A stretch of 64,000 nucleotides of DNA from Streptomyces sp. SLBN-118 (GCF_006715635.1 NZ_VFNP01000002.1:2914001-2978000), one strand, 5' to 3'; counted from the first letter of the stretch, positions 17,530-26,884 are shown. A program made the numbers and translations. The notes: generated by a model not told the origin, from the sequence alone.

Positions 17530-18870
17530 ATGAACCCTGCGGACCTTGGGCTGCCGGTGGACGTGCCGTCGACAGCGCTCTTCACCGACCAGTACGAGCT
17601 CACCATGCTCCAGGCGGCCCTGAAGGCGGGCACGGCCGACCGTCGCTCCGTCTTCGAAGTGTTCACCCGCCGGCTGCCGGAAGGCCGCCGTTACGGCGTC
17701 GTCGCGGGCACCGGCCGGGTCCTCGACGCCGTCGAGAACTTCCGCTTCGACGCGGGCGTGCTGCGCTTTCTGCGCGAACAGAAGATCGTCGACGAGCCGA
17801 CGCTGCAGTGGCTCGCCTCGTACCGCTTCAGCGGCGACATCTGGGGCTACCCGGAGGGCGAGGTCTACTTCCCGGGCTCGCCGATCCTGCGGGTCGAGGG
17901 CTCCTTCGCCGAGTGCGTACTGCTGGAGACGGTGATCCTCTCGATCCTCAACCACGACTCGGCGATCGCGGCGGCGGCGTCGAGGATGTCGGTGGCGGCG
18001 GGTGGGCGCGGGCTGATCGAGATGGGCGCACGGCGTACGCACGAGCTGGCCGCGGTCGCATCGTCCCGGGCCGCCTACGTCGGAGGCTTCAACTCCACCT
18101 CCGACCTGGCGGCGGGCTTCCGCTACGCCATTCCGACGGTCGGCACCAGCGCACACGCCTTCACGCTGCTCCACGACAGCGAGCGCGACGCCTTCCGGGC
18201 GCAGGTCGCCTCACTCGGCCGGGGCACCACGCTGCTGGTCGACACCTACGACGTGGCCGAGGCCGTCCGCGCCGCCGTGGACATCGCCGGACCCGGGCTC
18301 GGCGCCGTACGCATCGACTCCGGGGACCTGCTGCTGGTCGCGCACCGGGTGCGGCAGCAGCTGGACGATCTCGGCGCCGTCGACACCAGGATCGTGGTCA
18401 CCTCCGACCTGGACGAGTACGCCATCGCCTCGCTGGCCGCCGCGCCGGTGGATGCGTACGGTGTGGGAACGCAGCTGGTCACCGGCAGCGGACACCCCAC
18501 CTGCTCGATGGTCTACAAGTTGGTCGCCCGCGCCCATTCGGCCGACCCGAAGGCCCCGCTGGAGCCGGTGACGAAGAAGTCCCTGGGCGGCAAGCTGTCC
18601 CTCGGCGGCCGCAAGTGGGCCGCGCGGCGCCTCGACGCGGACGGGGTCCCCGAGGCCGAGGTGATCGGCACCGGCGAGGTGCCGTCCGAGCTCATGGACC
18701 AGCAGCTGCTGACCGAGCTGGTGAAGGGCGGCGACGTCGTGGCCCGTGAGCCGCTGGACGCGGCACGCGAGCGGCACATCGCGGTACGGGCCGGGCTGCC
18801 GCTGTCCGCGACGCAGCTGTCCAGGGGGGAATCGGTCCTGCCCACGGAGTACGTGGATATGGCTCCGTGA
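17530..18870 (+). CDS. pncB: Nicotinate phosphoribosyltransferase
   Basis: 446 residues. Makes nicotinate mononucleotide from nicotinate and PRPP, feeding NAD salvage. Visible signatures: STALFTDQYELTMLQAAL at the N-terminus, SVFEVFTRRLPEGRRYGVVAG, the GGFNSTSDLAAGFRYAIP segment, AHAFTLLHDSE with the catalytic His region, and VRIDSGDLLLV for the phosphate site. ATG 17530 is chosen over a start seven codons upstream because the latter lies in the inverted repeat. Followed 84 bases later by nicotinamidase pncA, so both salvage steps are adjacent. Confidence 0.95.
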   Translation: MNPADLGLPVDVPSTALFTDQYELTMLQAALKAGTADRRSVFEVFTRRLPEGRRYGVVAGTGRVLDAVENFRFDAGVLRFLREQKIVDEPTLQWLASYRFSGDIWGYPEGEVYFPGSPILRVEGSFAECVLLETVILSILNHDSAIAAAASRMSVAAGGRGLIEMGARRTHELAAVASSRAAYVGGFNSTSDLAAGFRYAIPTVGTSAHAFTLLHDSERDAFRAQVASLGRGTTLLVDTYDVAEAVRAAVDIAGPGLGAVRIDSGDLLLVAHRVRQQLDDLGAVDTRIVVTSDLDEYAIASLAAAPVDAYGVGTQLVTGSGHPTCSMVYKLVARAHSADPKAPLEPVTKKSLGGKLSLGGRKWAARRLDADGVPEAEVIGTGEVPSELMDQQLLTELVKGGDVVAREPLDAARERHIAVRAGLPLSATQLSRGESVLPTEYVDMAP

Positions 18871-18954
18871 AGCCCCCTCCCGCACGGCGGCCCGAGTCTC
18901 TAGGCTCAGTAGCCTCCGCACCTTCCCGTCCCACCCCATCGAAGGACACCCCTC

Positions 18955-19539
18955 ATGCACCGCGCCTTGATCGTCGTGGACGTTCAGAACGACTTCTGCG
19001 AGGGCGGCAGCCTCGCGGTGGCGGGGGGTGCCGACGTCGCTGCCGCGATCACTGACCTGGTCGGTCAGGCACAGCCCGGCTACCGCCATGTCGTGGCCAC
19101 CCGCGACCATCACATCGAGCCGGGTGACCACTTCTCCGACCACCCGGACTACGTGCGCTCATGGCCGCCCCACTGCGTCGCCGGGACGGAAGGGGTCGGC
19201 TTCCATCCGAACTTCGCACCGGCGGTCGCCTCGGGCGCGATCGACGCGGTCTTCGACAAGGGGGCGTACACCGCGGCGTACAGCGGCTTCGAGGGCACGG
19301 ACGAGAACGGCACGACGCTGGCGCAGTGGCTGCGGGCGCGGGAGGTCAGCGAGGTTGACGTGGTCGGTATCGCGACGGACCACTGCGTACGGGCCACCGC
19401 GCTGGACGCGGTCCGCGAGGGCTTCACGACGCATGTGCTGCTGGACCTGACGGCGGGGGTGGCCGAGGCGACGACGGGGCGGGCACTGGAGGAGCTGCGG
19501 GCTGCCGGCGTAGAACTCTCGGGCAAGCCGGTGGTCTGA
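18955..19539 (+). CDS. pncA: Nicotinamidase
   Basis: 194 residues of the isochorismatase-like hydrolase fold. Catalytic triad is intact: Asp9 in IVVDVQNDFC, Lys102 in FDKGAY, Cys144 in TDHCVRATALDA. Metal ligands are supplied by DHH (51-53) and the later HC region. It converts nicotinamide to nicotinate, the substrate of the preceding PncB. It would also activate pyrazinamide. Spacing to pncB is 84 bases, so an operon with possible internal promoter is likely. Confidence 0.95.
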   Translation: MHRALIVVDVQNDFCEGGSLAVAGGADVAAAITDLVGQAQPGYRHVVATRDHHIEPGDHFSDHPDYVRSWPPHCVAGTEGVGFHPNFAPAVASGAIDAVFDKGAYTAAYSGFEGTDENGTTLAQWLRAREVSEVDVVGIATDHCVRATALDAVREGFTTHVLLDLTAGVAEATTGRALEELRAAGVELSGKPVV

Positions 19540-19610
19540 CGGGGCCCCGCCCGCCCCTTTCCGCTGTGACCTGTGCGGCTCCGCCCCGTGGGGAGCGCAC
19601 CCCGGCAGCG

Positions 19611-20048
19611 TCAGGCGTTTCCGGCGATCGGCGAGCGCGGCTCGGGGCGTCGCACCGCATCGGGCTGCGGCAGCGTCAGCCTCGGCGCCGGCTGGGGCGC
19701 GGGGTCAGGCGCTTTCGGGGCCTCCGGGGCGGCGGAGGCCCAGGTCCCCGGGCCCAGCAGCGCTCTTATGGGGCGCCAGAGCTCTCTGTGGTCGGCCGGT
19801 GTCTCCCGCCACAGCAGGCCGTCCGGGTGGTGCAGCACCGCCGTGATCTCGTCCGGGGTCGGCGGTTCCGCGTTGCCCCGCAGATACACCGCCCGCAGCC
19901 CCAGATTCCGCAGCCGCGTCAGCGCCCTGGCGCGGTTCAGGGCGTGCACGAGAAAGCGCACCGTGCTGCCGTCGCCTGCCGGACTGGGCAGGCTGAGCGC
20001 CACCACCACGCTGCCGTTCGGCAGCTTGCTGAAACCTCCGCCGGGCAA
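19611..20048 (-). CDS. Hypothetical protein with Pro-rich tail
   Basis: 145 residues from a TTG start at 20048, with GGGGGAG nine bases upstream. The first ~95 residues look folded: SVVVALSLPSPAGDG, then NRARALTRLRNLGLRAVYLRG and DEITAVLHHPDGLLWRE, a mix of strand and helix that I do not recognise. The last ~45 residues are Pro/Ala-rich. Codon use is normal for the region, and the minus-strand third positions are GC-rich, which supports coding. It lies between the pncA gene and the M6 protease terminator. Confidence 0.6.
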   Translation of the reverse strand: MPGGGFSKLPNGSVVVALSLPSPAGDGSTVRFLVHALNRARALTRLRNLGLRAVYLRGNAEPPTPDEITAVLHHPDGLLWRETPADHRELWRPIRALLGPGTWASAAPEAPKAPDPAPQPAPRLTLPQPDAVRRPEPRSPIAGNA

Positions 20049-20111
20049 GCTGATCCACTCCCCCCGTTAGATGCCGTGTCAATAGGAACCCCGTAGGACG
20101 CACCTAAACAC

Positions 20112-20147
20112 GATCGGCCGCCGCCCGCTAGAGGGCGACGGCCGATC
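20112..20147. terminator. Terminator after the M6 protease gene
   Basis: GATCGGCCG and CGGCCGATC form a 9-bp stem, interrupted by two bases and continued by GCCC/GGGC around GCTAGA. It lies 27 bases after the protease stop on the minus strand. Confidence 0.8.
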
Positions 20148-20173
20148 ATGCTGTGACCTGCGATTATCCGGAA

Positions 20174-22594
20174 TTACTTGCCCGAGGGGCCAACCTTGAC
20201 CGTGATCGTCTGGCCGCTCAGCGGCTCGCGCACGATCGAGATCCTGGTGTTGGTGTCAGTCACCTTGACACCCGCGGTCGGGTTCTCGGCGAACCAGTAG
20301 ACGCCCTTGCGGTCGTCGAAGACCGGGTTGCCGGCCTGCGGCCTGATCCTCTGCGCGACATCCGCCTTGTGCAGCGTGAAGCCGTCGGTCCGCCACATGC
20401 TGAAGGGCGAGTCGAACGACTGGATCTTGTTCCGCATCAGCGTGCCGTCGGCCCACTTCATGGCCTTCGGGTGCGCGTCCACGGGCAGGACCAGACCCTG
20501 GCCCGGGTGCTGGCTGGTGTTGTTGTCCTTCTGGGAGGTGTCCCAGTACCAGATCATCAGGCCGTTCTGGTACGGGTAGTGCTCGACCCAGGAGTCCTTC
20601 GGCGCCTTGAAGCCGAAGTTGTACGGACCGACCTTGAGGGTCTTGTCGTACGACACGTACTGACGGTTCTCGGCCAGGTAGTACTGCTCGTACTCCTTGG
20701 TGAAGGACTCGCCGATGCGCGAGAAGCCCGTCGCGGTCCAGCCCGCGTCGTCACCCTCGGCGTTGTCGGTGAACAGCGGCGTGCCGTCGGCCACCACGCT
20801 CAGCGCGTCGGCCGCGAAGCCCTTGCCGCCCGCGCCGCCGTCCGTCTGGTAGCGGAAGCGGACGTCGAACTTCTTGCCCGCGTAGGCGTCCAGCGAGTAC
20901 GCCAGCTTCTTGTACGCGCCCGACGCGCCGGTCAGCGCCGGCTTGTCGGAGGCGTCACGGGTGATCGGCTTACCGTCGGCCGTGCCGTCCACCGGCGTCC
21001 AGTTGGCGCCGCCGTCCGTCGACACCTCGGCGTAGAGGTAGTCGTAGTCGGCCTCGATGTCCCACCAGCCCGACAGCTCGAGGGACGCCTTGGACTTGCC
21101 GGTGAGGTCGACCGAGCGGGTCAGGGTGTTCTTGAGGTTGTCACCCATGTCGCTCCACCACTGCTTGGAGCCCTCGGCGGGCTTCACGACAGTCGTGGTG
21201 ACGGGCTTCTTCGGCAGCTCGACGACAAGCGCCTGCGGCTTCCTGGTGTTGTACTCGGCCACACCCAGCGTGTGGGTGGACTTCGTCGCCGCCTTGGCCT
21301 TGGCGTAGTTGAGCCAGCCCAGCTGCAGCTTGTCCCAGGCGTTCATGTCGCCGGGCATGTCGCCGATGGAGTCCTTGCCGGTGCCGAGCCACGAACCGCC
21401 GGACATCAGCGTCCAGAAGCCGGTGGAGTTCTCGGCGCCGCCGCCCGAGGTGTCGTAGTGGTCGGGCAGACCGAGGTCGTGACCGTACTCGTGGGCGAAG
21501 ACACCGAGGCCGCCGTTCTCGGGCTGCATGGTGTAGTCGCCGACCCAGATGCCGGTGGTGCCGATCTGGGTGCCGCCGGCCTTGTTGTTCGCCGGGCCGG
21601 TCTTGCCGGCGTCGGTGCCGTACGCGTACCAGCGGTGCGCCCACAGAGCGTTGGTGCCCTCGGCGCCGCCGCCCGCCGACTCGTCCTCGCCCGCGTGGAC
21701 GATCTGGAAGTGGTCGATATAGCCGTCGGGCTCGTTGAAGTTGCCGTCGCCGTCGAAGTCGTAGCGGTCCCAGAGGTCGTACTTGGACAGGTCCGCCTTG
21801 ATCTGCTCGTCCGTGCGGCCCTTGGCCTTCTGGTCCGCGGCCCAGGCGGTGACGCCGTCCTTGACCGTGTCCCAGACGTTGGAGCAGTTGGTCTGGCCGC
21901 AGTAGTTGGAGCCGTAACGACCCTCGTTGTAGTCGACCTTGACCCAGTCGGCGACCTCGCCGTCGACCGAGTAGCGCCCCGAGGAGGTCTTCTCGTAGTA
22001 GGTCTTCAGGGAGTGCTTCGGCTGCCCGTTCTTGTCCTTGCCGGTGCCGAAGTAGAGGTCCTGGAAGTGCTGGCGGTTGTAGTCCGCCTGCCAGGCCGTG
22101 GAGTTGTCGACCTTGCGGTCCGGCTGAGCGATCTTGTTGTGCTGGGGGCCCGGAGGCCCGCCGTACTTCTTGACGGGGGGCTTGGGCCCGTCCGGGCCGT
22201 CGGGGTCGAACATCGTGGTGTCGTCGACCTTGTCGCCGAACTCCACCAGGATCGTGAAGATCTTGTCCGTCTTCTCCCGGGCGAGCTCGACGTACTTCTT
22301 GTCGCCGAGCTTCACGACCTTGGAGGCGCCGCGCTGCTGCACGGTCGCGTCGCCGGATATCACCTGCTCCAGAGCGGCTTCGCGCTGCTGGTCCTGCTGC
22401 TTGCTGAACGGGCCGTCGAGGTCGTGCTCGACCTGGCCCTGGCGCGGCGCCGGGTCATGGCGCTCGATGCCCGCCGGGTCCGACGACCTCTGGTTGTCGG
22501 CCTGGGCACTGCTGAACGCCGAGGCCGACGCAGTGGTCGCGGCCAGAGCCACGAGCACCGCGGACGCTCTGATCGTCCGTCGCTTGGTGGTCAC
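20174..22594 (-). CDS. Secreted M6 metalloprotease, immune inhibitor A type
   Basis: 806 residues. Sec signal peptide (MTTKRRTIRASAVLVALAA to an SASA-type site near residue 27), a propeptide of ~100 residues, and a zinc protease domain with HEYGHDLGLPDHYD at about residues 368-381 (HExxH plus the third ligand region). The C-terminal half has a jelly-roll-like segment with WWDIEADYDYLYAEVS, as in InhA proteins. Thus it is an extracellular endopeptidase, matured by removal of the propeptide. It is monocistronic with a palindromic promoter region. A nutritional or developmental role is inferred. Confidence 0.93.
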   Translation of the reverse strand: MTTKRRTIRASAVLVALAATTASASAFSSAQADNQRSSDPAGIERHDPAPRQGQVEHDLDGPFSKQQDQQREAALEQVISGDATVQQRGASKVVKLGDKKYVELAREKTDKIFTILVEFGDKVDDTTMFDPDGPDGPKPPVKKYGGPPGPQHNKIAQPDRKVDNSTAWQADYNRQHFQDLYFGTGKDKNGQPKHSLKTYYEKTSSGRYSVDGEVADWVKVDYNEGRYGSNYCGQTNCSNVWDTVKDGVTAWAADQKAKGRTDEQIKADLSKYDLWDRYDFDGDGNFNEPDGYIDHFQIVHAGEDESAGGGAEGTNALWAHRWYAYGTDAGKTGPANNKAGGTQIGTTGIWVGDYTMQPENGGLGVFAHEYGHDLGLPDHYDTSGGGAENSTGFWTLMSGGSWLGTGKDSIGDMPGDMNAWDKLQLGWLNYAKAKAATKSTHTLGVAEYNTRKPQALVVELPKKPVTTTVVKPAEGSKQWWSDMGDNLKNTLTRSVDLTGKSKASLELSGWWDIEADYDYLYAEVSTDGGANWTPVDGTADGKPITRDASDKPALTGASGAYKKLAYSLDAYAGKKFDVRFRYQTDGGAGGKGFAADALSVVADGTPLFTDNAEGDDAGWTATGFSRIGESFTKEYEQYYLAENRQYVSYDKTLKVGPYNFGFKAPKDSWVEHYPYQNGLMIWYWDTSQKDNNTSQHPGQGLVLPVDAHPKAMKWADGTLMRNKIQSFDSPFSMWRTDGFTLHKADVAQRIRPQAGNPVFDDRKGVYWFAENPTAGVKVTDTNTRISIVREPLSGQTITVKVGPSGK

Positions 22595-22965
22595 TTGGTG
22601 TTGTCCTCCCCCGCGCTCCGTCGCAGCGGACCGGATGTGGGGTCGTCCGCGCGCGGTGTGCGCGTCACAAGTGACGCCATTCGACCGGAGTCACGGGAGA
22701 AAAGACAGTCCTTGACTTGAACAAGCCAACTGCATTATGCAGGAGTGGAGTTCCGGTATGCGGACGTCCGGCATATGGGACAACAGGCGCATGGGATTGA
22801 ACACTTGGCCGAGCGATGACTCCGTGCGCCCCCGATGCACCGGCACCGTGGGTTAGGTCACGCTTACCGCTGGTTCCTCGCGGGCATCCACCGTCGTAGA
22901 GTCATTGACAGTGCGATCGAGTTGAGAGACACCCCCCTGACCATGTCCCGAGGACGGATACTGTC
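22595..22965. promoter_or_regulatory. Divergent promoter region with palindromes
   Basis: 371 gene-free bases between the M6 protease and a small membrane protein. The minus strand has CATAAT, a good -10 hexamer, embedded in the palindrome CTGCATTATGCAG (22731-22743), ~135 bases before the protease ATG. A second imperfect palindrome, TATGCGGACGTCCGGCATA (22758-22776), lies just upstream. On the plus strand a consensus TTGACA is at 22905-22910, but no matching -10 box follows it. The two palindromes are candidate operators. Confidence 0.5.
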
Positions 22966-23307
22966 ATGCCGCGTCCGACTGCCGCACAGCTTGCCTACGG
23001 TTCGGCCACCGTTGTCTTCTCGACCCTCGCCTTGCTGCTGCTCACCCGCCCCACCGCCGTCCTGGGCGTCGCCGCCGTCGGCGTCGGCTCGATGGCGTTG
23101 GGACTGCTGGTCGCATGCGCCCTGCCGGTGGGCAGGACAGGAGTGAGGAGGGTGAAGGCGGCCCACACGGTCCGTACGAACCGTGCCGCCGCCTCCGGAA
23201 CTGCCACCTCGGCCGCCTCCGCCGACGGCCGCACCGCCCGGGTGCCCCTTCCCCCCGCGCGCATGGGCGCCGGGGCCCGGGCCGGCGAGCACTCACTGCG
23301 CCGCTGA
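22966..23307 (+). CDS. Small membrane protein, unknown
   Basis: 113 residues with two predicted membrane helices (about 10-28 and 32-56), then a basic Ala/Thr-rich cytoplasmic tail. No recognised family. The ATG has a GAGG about 14 bases upstream, which is distant. Its 3' end overlaps the convergent RDD-protein gene by 15 bases. Third-position GC and the two clean hydrophobic helices favour a real gene. Confidence 0.65.
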   Translation: MPRPTAAQLAYGSATVVFSTLALLLLTRPTAVLGVAAVGVGSMALGLLVACALPVGRTGVRRVKAAHTVRTNRAAASGTATSAASADGRTARVPLPPARMGAGARAGEHSLRR

Positions 23308-24027
23308 CACGACCACCGTCTTGCCTGCCTTGTCGTGCAGACCCTGTTTGTACGGCTTGTCCGTCAGGATCGTCAGGATGATGACGATCCACCAGAGACA
23401 GAAGCAGCAGACCAGCGCCGGCACCCAGAGCACCACGGCGCGCATCAGCGCGGAGGGCGTGTCGGGCACGCTTCCGTCGTTGAGCATCGCGACACGAATC
23501 TTCATCAGGGACTTGCCGACGGTCTGCCCGCTCCTCCGGCTGGTCATCAGCGTGTCGTAACCGACGTACGCCACCAGGGAGATGAGCGACCACAGCCACT
23601 GCCTGCCCGAGTTCATCTCGTTGGTGATCTCGTCCCAGGTGTCGTTGTTGTCGGTCGTGAAGTCCCAGCCGCCGACCAGCAGCGAGATCACCGCCAGCGG
23701 CACAAAGATGATCAGCACGTCGACGACCCGGGCGACGAACCGCTTGCCGAAGTCCGCGAGCGGCGGCATCCCCGCAAGCGGGTCCACTCCGCCGTACGCC
23801 CCGCCGTAAGCGCCCGGATCGTAGGGAGGGGGCTGGTCGCGGCCTCCGTTGTACGGAGAGCCCGGAGGCGGTCCCTGAGGGGGCCCCTGAGGGGGTCCCT
23901 GAGGGGGTCCCTGCGGAGGCGGGGGCTCCTGAGGACCACCGGCCGAGGGCGGCGGAGTGTCCGGTGGCTTCTTGCGGAAGGGGTCGTCCTCGGGCGGTTG
24001 ATCGGGCGGCGGCTGGTCGTTGCTCAT
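23293..24027 (-). CDS. RDD-family membrane protein with Pro-rich N-terminus
   Basis: 244 residues. The N-terminal ~85 residues are Pro/Gln/Gly-rich, including four near-exact GPPQGPP units encoded by short tandem repeats at 23873-23912. The RDD domain follows: GKRFVARVVDVLIIFVPLAV opens with the Arg and Asp signature, and two further helical hairpins end in DKAGKTVVV. RDD proteins are of poorly defined function; some transport ions. Paralogous to the next gene upstream on this strand; the two are separated by ~100 bases and probably co-transcribed. Confidence 0.85.
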   Translation of the reverse strand: MSNDQPPPDQPPEDDPFRKKPPDTPPPSAGGPQEPPPPQGPPQGPPQGPPQGPPPGSPYNGGRDQPPPYDPGAYGGAYGGVDPLAGMPPLADFGKRFVARVVDVLIIFVPLAVISLLVGGWDFTTDNNDTWDEITNEMNSGRQWLWSLISLVAYVGYDTLMTSRRSGQTVGKSLMKIRVAMLNDGSVPDTPSALMRAVVLWVPALVCCFCLWWIVIILTILTDKPYKQGLHDKAGKTVVVSAAQ

Positions 24028-24124
24028 GGGGGCAGTGCACCGCGCCGGGAGGGCCCCCGCAACGGCTCGCGCGCCGTTCGGGGGAACCTCGTCCGGGAAC
24101 TCTCAGCCCGTCACACGGGAACTG

Positions 24125-25669
24125 TCAGCCAGTCACAAAGGTGCGGGCCGCCTTGTCGTGCCAGCACTGCCGCCACGGACGGTCGAACAGGCACCACAGC
24201 ACATTGAGTACTCCGACGGCGATCACACCGAGCACGCCGTAGACCAGCCAGCGGCGCAGCGCGGCCCCGAACGACGGCGGCTCGTGGGACTCGATGTCCC
24301 AGACCCTGATGCCGCACAGCTTCTTGCCGAGCGTACGGCCCCACCTGGCCGTTGGCAGCGCCTCGTACAGCACGCCGAGAACCAGCAGCGCGCCGAGGAC
24401 GATGCCGAGCCGCCCCGCGATGGTGCCGTCGACAAGCCAGACGGTGACCGTCTCGCCCGACTGCTTGGCCGCCTCGATCTTCTCGTCGATGTGAGTGCGC
24501 GCCTCGGACACGAACGGTACGGCGACGGCTCCCACCAGCGCGCCGAGCAGCAGGGTGTCGATCAGCCGGGCGGCGAAGCGCCTGCCGAGCCCTGCGGGAC
24601 GGGCCGCCGCCTGGGCCTGGGCGGCCTGCAGGAAGGGATCGTTGACGGGCGGCTTCCAGGGCACGACGGGCTGCTCGGCCTCACCGGCGCCGTCGCCCGA
24701 CCGGGCGAGTTGATGGACCTGCTGCGCCCAGGAGGCCGAGCCGCCGCCGGGTCCGTTGGTCACGGGCGGCTGATTCTGCGCGGGCACCTGCGGCTGGGCG
24801 CTCTCGGGTGCCTGGGACTGTTGCGGCCGGGCGGGTGACTGGGGCTGCGGCGTGCGCTGGGCCGGAGTCTGTGGCTGGGTCTGTGCGGGCGCGGTCGGGG
24901 CCGATGCCGCGCCAGGGGTCATGGACCGCACGGACAGCGGCCCTTCGGCCCCGCCGACGCTCGGATCGCCGCCTGCCCGCTGAGCGCGGACGGTGTCCGT
25001 GCCGTCGGCCGGCGGCTGCGGCCCCCGCCTGCCACGGCGCGCGGACTCGCCCGGGTCCGCGGCGGCCGGACTCGCCCCGGTGGGTGAACCCCTGCCGGGC
25101 CGCAGCGCGCGGATCGCGACAGTGCCGTCGACGGGAGGTTCACCACCTGATTGCGGGCCCAGCGAGCGTACGCCGGGCAGGGCGCCGCCCGTCGGATCGG
25201 CCGAAGCCCCCGAAGCGGCGGCACGGCGCGGATCGGCGGGCGCGCCTGAGGCGTCCGGCGCGCCCTGGTCGGCCGAGGTGCGCGGGTCCTGGGTGCCGGG
25301 GGCGCCGCCCCAGGAGACCCGGTTGTCGCGCTCACCGCCGAAGCCGGTCTGGCGAGCCGTGTCGGCATGCCACGCGGTGGCCGGCTCGGGGCGCGAGGGT
25401 TCGTCGTTCGGCTCCTCGTCGAAGAAGACCGGACCGGTCTCCTCCAGCCGGGACGGTGCGGGGGCTTGTGCCGGGGGCACCGCGGGTTCGCCGGACGAAG
25501 CCGGGCCGGGGGCCGTGGGCATCGCCTCGCCCGTCTTCGGTTCGGGCCGGCTCGTACCGGGCACCCAGGCCGCTCCGTTCCAGTACCGGACATATCCGGG
25601 GATGGACGGATCGGGGTAGTAGCCGGGCGTGGGGCTGCCGTCGCCGGTGGCCGGGGTTGGGGCGCTCAT
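24125..25669 (-). CDS. DUF2510-RDD membrane protein with long disordered linker
   Basis: 514 residues. Residues ~12-40 form a DUF2510 motif (GYYPDPSIPGYVRYWNGAAW), followed by more than 300 residues of Pro/Ala/Gly/Gln-rich sequence, then a C-terminal RDD domain (LGRRFAARLIDTLLLGALVG) with three membrane segments and the DKAARTFV ending shared with its neighbour. DUF2510 is a short Trp-containing module common in actinobacterial membrane proteins. The ATG at 25669 is preferred because the SAPTPATGDG sequence is typical of such N-termini. Function unknown. Confidence 0.85.
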   Translation of the reverse strand: MSAPTPATGDGSPTPGYYPDPSIPGYVRYWNGAAWVPGTSRPEPKTGEAMPTAPGPASSGEPAVPPAQAPAPSRLEETGPVFFDEEPNDEPSRPEPATAWHADTARQTGFGGERDNRVSWGGAPGTQDPRTSADQGAPDASGAPADPRRAAASGASADPTGGALPGVRSLGPQSGGEPPVDGTVAIRALRPGRGSPTGASPAAADPGESARRGRRGPQPPADGTDTVRAQRAGGDPSVGGAEGPLSVRSMTPGAASAPTAPAQTQPQTPAQRTPQPQSPARPQQSQAPESAQPQVPAQNQPPVTNGPGGGSASWAQQVHQLARSGDGAGEAEQPVVPWKPPVNDPFLQAAQAQAAARPAGLGRRFAARLIDTLLLGALVGAVAVPFVSEARTHIDEKIEAAKQSGETVTVWLVDGTIAGRLGIVLGALLVLGVLYEALPTARWGRTLGKKLCGIRVWDIESHEPPSFGAALRRWLVYGVLGVIAVGVLNVLWCLFDRPWRQCWHDKAARTFVTG

Positions 25670-25897
25670 CACCGTGGTCCCGTATCTCCTCGAGAGCCTC
25701 AATTCAAGGGTCCACATCTATCAGACCCTTGCCCGCGCCCGGGCCGGTCCTGCCGTATGGACCACTTTCCGGTCACTTTGGGGTCGGAGACCGTTCCCAA
25801 AAGTCGTTCCCGAAAGTGGCGTCATAGCTGCCTGGATACGTGCTCTCCCCTTGCAGGGCCCGCCACAGGGCCTGTCAACAGGAGGGGGAGCACTCTC

Positions 25898-26341
25898 ATG
25901 CACACCGTCGTGGAACGCGATCTGGAGCTCGAACTGGTGCTGTCGCCGGGACTCACCGTTCCCGTCCCGGCCCGGCTGACCTACCGCGCGGACGACCCCT
26001 ATGCCGTGCACATCACCTTTCACATCGGCTCCGACAGCCCCGTCAACTGGACCTTCGCCCGGGAGCTGCTGGTCGAGGGGGTGTTCAGGCCCTGCGGCGA
26101 GGGCGATGTCCGCATCTGGCCGGCCATGGCCGGGGGCCGCAGCGTGGTCCTGATGGCCCTCAGCTCCCCCCACGGCGAGGCGCTCCTGGAGGCGTCCGCG
26201 ACCGTGGTCTTCGCCTGGCTGGAGCGGACCCTGCGGGTGGTTCCTCCGGGCTCCGAGTCCGGGCAACTCGGAGTCGACGACGGCCTCGCCGGGCTGCTCG
26301 CGCCCACTCCGGCGGACGAGTCCAAGGACGGCGACGCTTAG
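25898..26341 (+). CDS. ssgG: SsgA-like sporulation/cell-division protein, probably SsgG
   Basis: 147 residues. SALP family signatures are clear: VPVPARLTYRADDPYAVHITF, PVNWTFARELLVEG, GDVRIWPAM, and LSSPHGEALLEA. SALPs exist only in morphologically complex actinomycetes and direct septum or spore-wall assembly. The assignment to SsgG rests on its position between RDD proteins and hpd, as remembered for SCO2924; the protein alone does not settle which SALP it is. GGAGGGGGAG precedes the ATG. SsgG is linked to correct placement of sporulation septa. Confidence 0.9.
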   Translation: MHTVVERDLELELVLSPGLTVPVPARLTYRADDPYAVHITFHIGSDSPVNWTFARELLVEGVFRPCGEGDVRIWPAMAGGRSVVLMALSSPHGEALLEASATVVFAWLERTLRVVPPGSESGQLGVDDGLAGLLAPTPADESKDGDA

Positions 26342-26376
26342 GTCCTGCCGGCCGATCTTGCCGGGACTCGACCTAA
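26338..26376. terminator. Two-way hairpin between ssgG and the VOC gene
   Basis: TTAGGTC and GACCTAA pair around an inner CCGG/CCGG-type stem; the stop codons of both convergent genes (TAG on each strand) lie in the outer stem. No T-run. Confidence 0.45.
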
Positions 26377-26753
26377 TCGATGACGTAGGTGTGGGTGATG
26401 AACTCGAGCGAGTGACCGTCGGGGTCGTCGATGTAGACCCCACGGCCGCCGAAGTTGTGGTTGATGCGCTGGGCCCGCTCGTGCATCGGGTCGGCCCAGT
26501 AAGGGAGTTCGCGCTCCGTTATCCGGGTGAAGATCTCGTCGAACTCCTCCTCCGAGACGAGGAACGCGAGGTGCTGGGGGACGATCGTGTCCCGTTCGTC
26601 GAGATAGTCGAGAGTGACGCCGCCGGCCAGCGGCAGGCTCGCGAAGGGGCCGAAGGGCCTCGGTTCGGGCTCTCCGATGAGCTCGGCGAGGAAGCGGGCC
26701 CCCGCGAAGCGGTCGCGGCTGTGGACGATGGTGTGGTCGAGGCGTGCCGGCAC
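26373..26753 (-). CDS. VOC-superfamily (glyoxalase/dioxygenase fold) protein
   Basis: 126 residues, one VOC unit: LDHTIVHSRDRFAGARFLAEL provides the first metal His, HLAFLVSEEEFDEIF the middle strand, and GRGVYIDDPDGHSLEFITHTY the C-terminal Glu ligand typical of glyoxalase-like proteins. Substrate unknown. Members are used in glyoxalase I-type, bleomycin-type or fosfomycin-type reactions, but the residues that would decide are not distinctive here. It stands upstream of the FAD oxidase gene on the same strand only in the sense of orientation; spacing of ~130 bases leaves the operon question open. Confidence 0.85.
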   Translation of the reverse strand: MPARLDHTIVHSRDRFAGARFLAELIGEPEPRPFGPFASLPLAGGVTLDYLDERDTIVPQHLAFLVSEEEFDEIFTRITERELPYWADPMHERAQRINHNFGGRGVYIDDPDGHSLEFITHTYVID

Positions 26754-26884
26754 GGCTCCTCCTTCGTCGACGCTTCATCGGACTCTGCGTCGGTCTCTGC
26801 GTCGGTCTCTTCTTTCATCCCTCTCTTCACGCTAGGCGGGCAGCCGGGTCCGTTCCATCGGGCCTTGGGCGTACGTCCGAAGCC

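Noticed and set aside
20153..22720. 855-codon plus-strand ORF opposite the M6 protease
   Set aside because: Antisense shadow of the protease; the minus frame contains signal peptide and zinc motif.
23873..23912. Tandem repeat as a mobile or CRISPR-like array
   Set aside because: The units are in frame and encode GPPQGPP repeats of the RDD protein.
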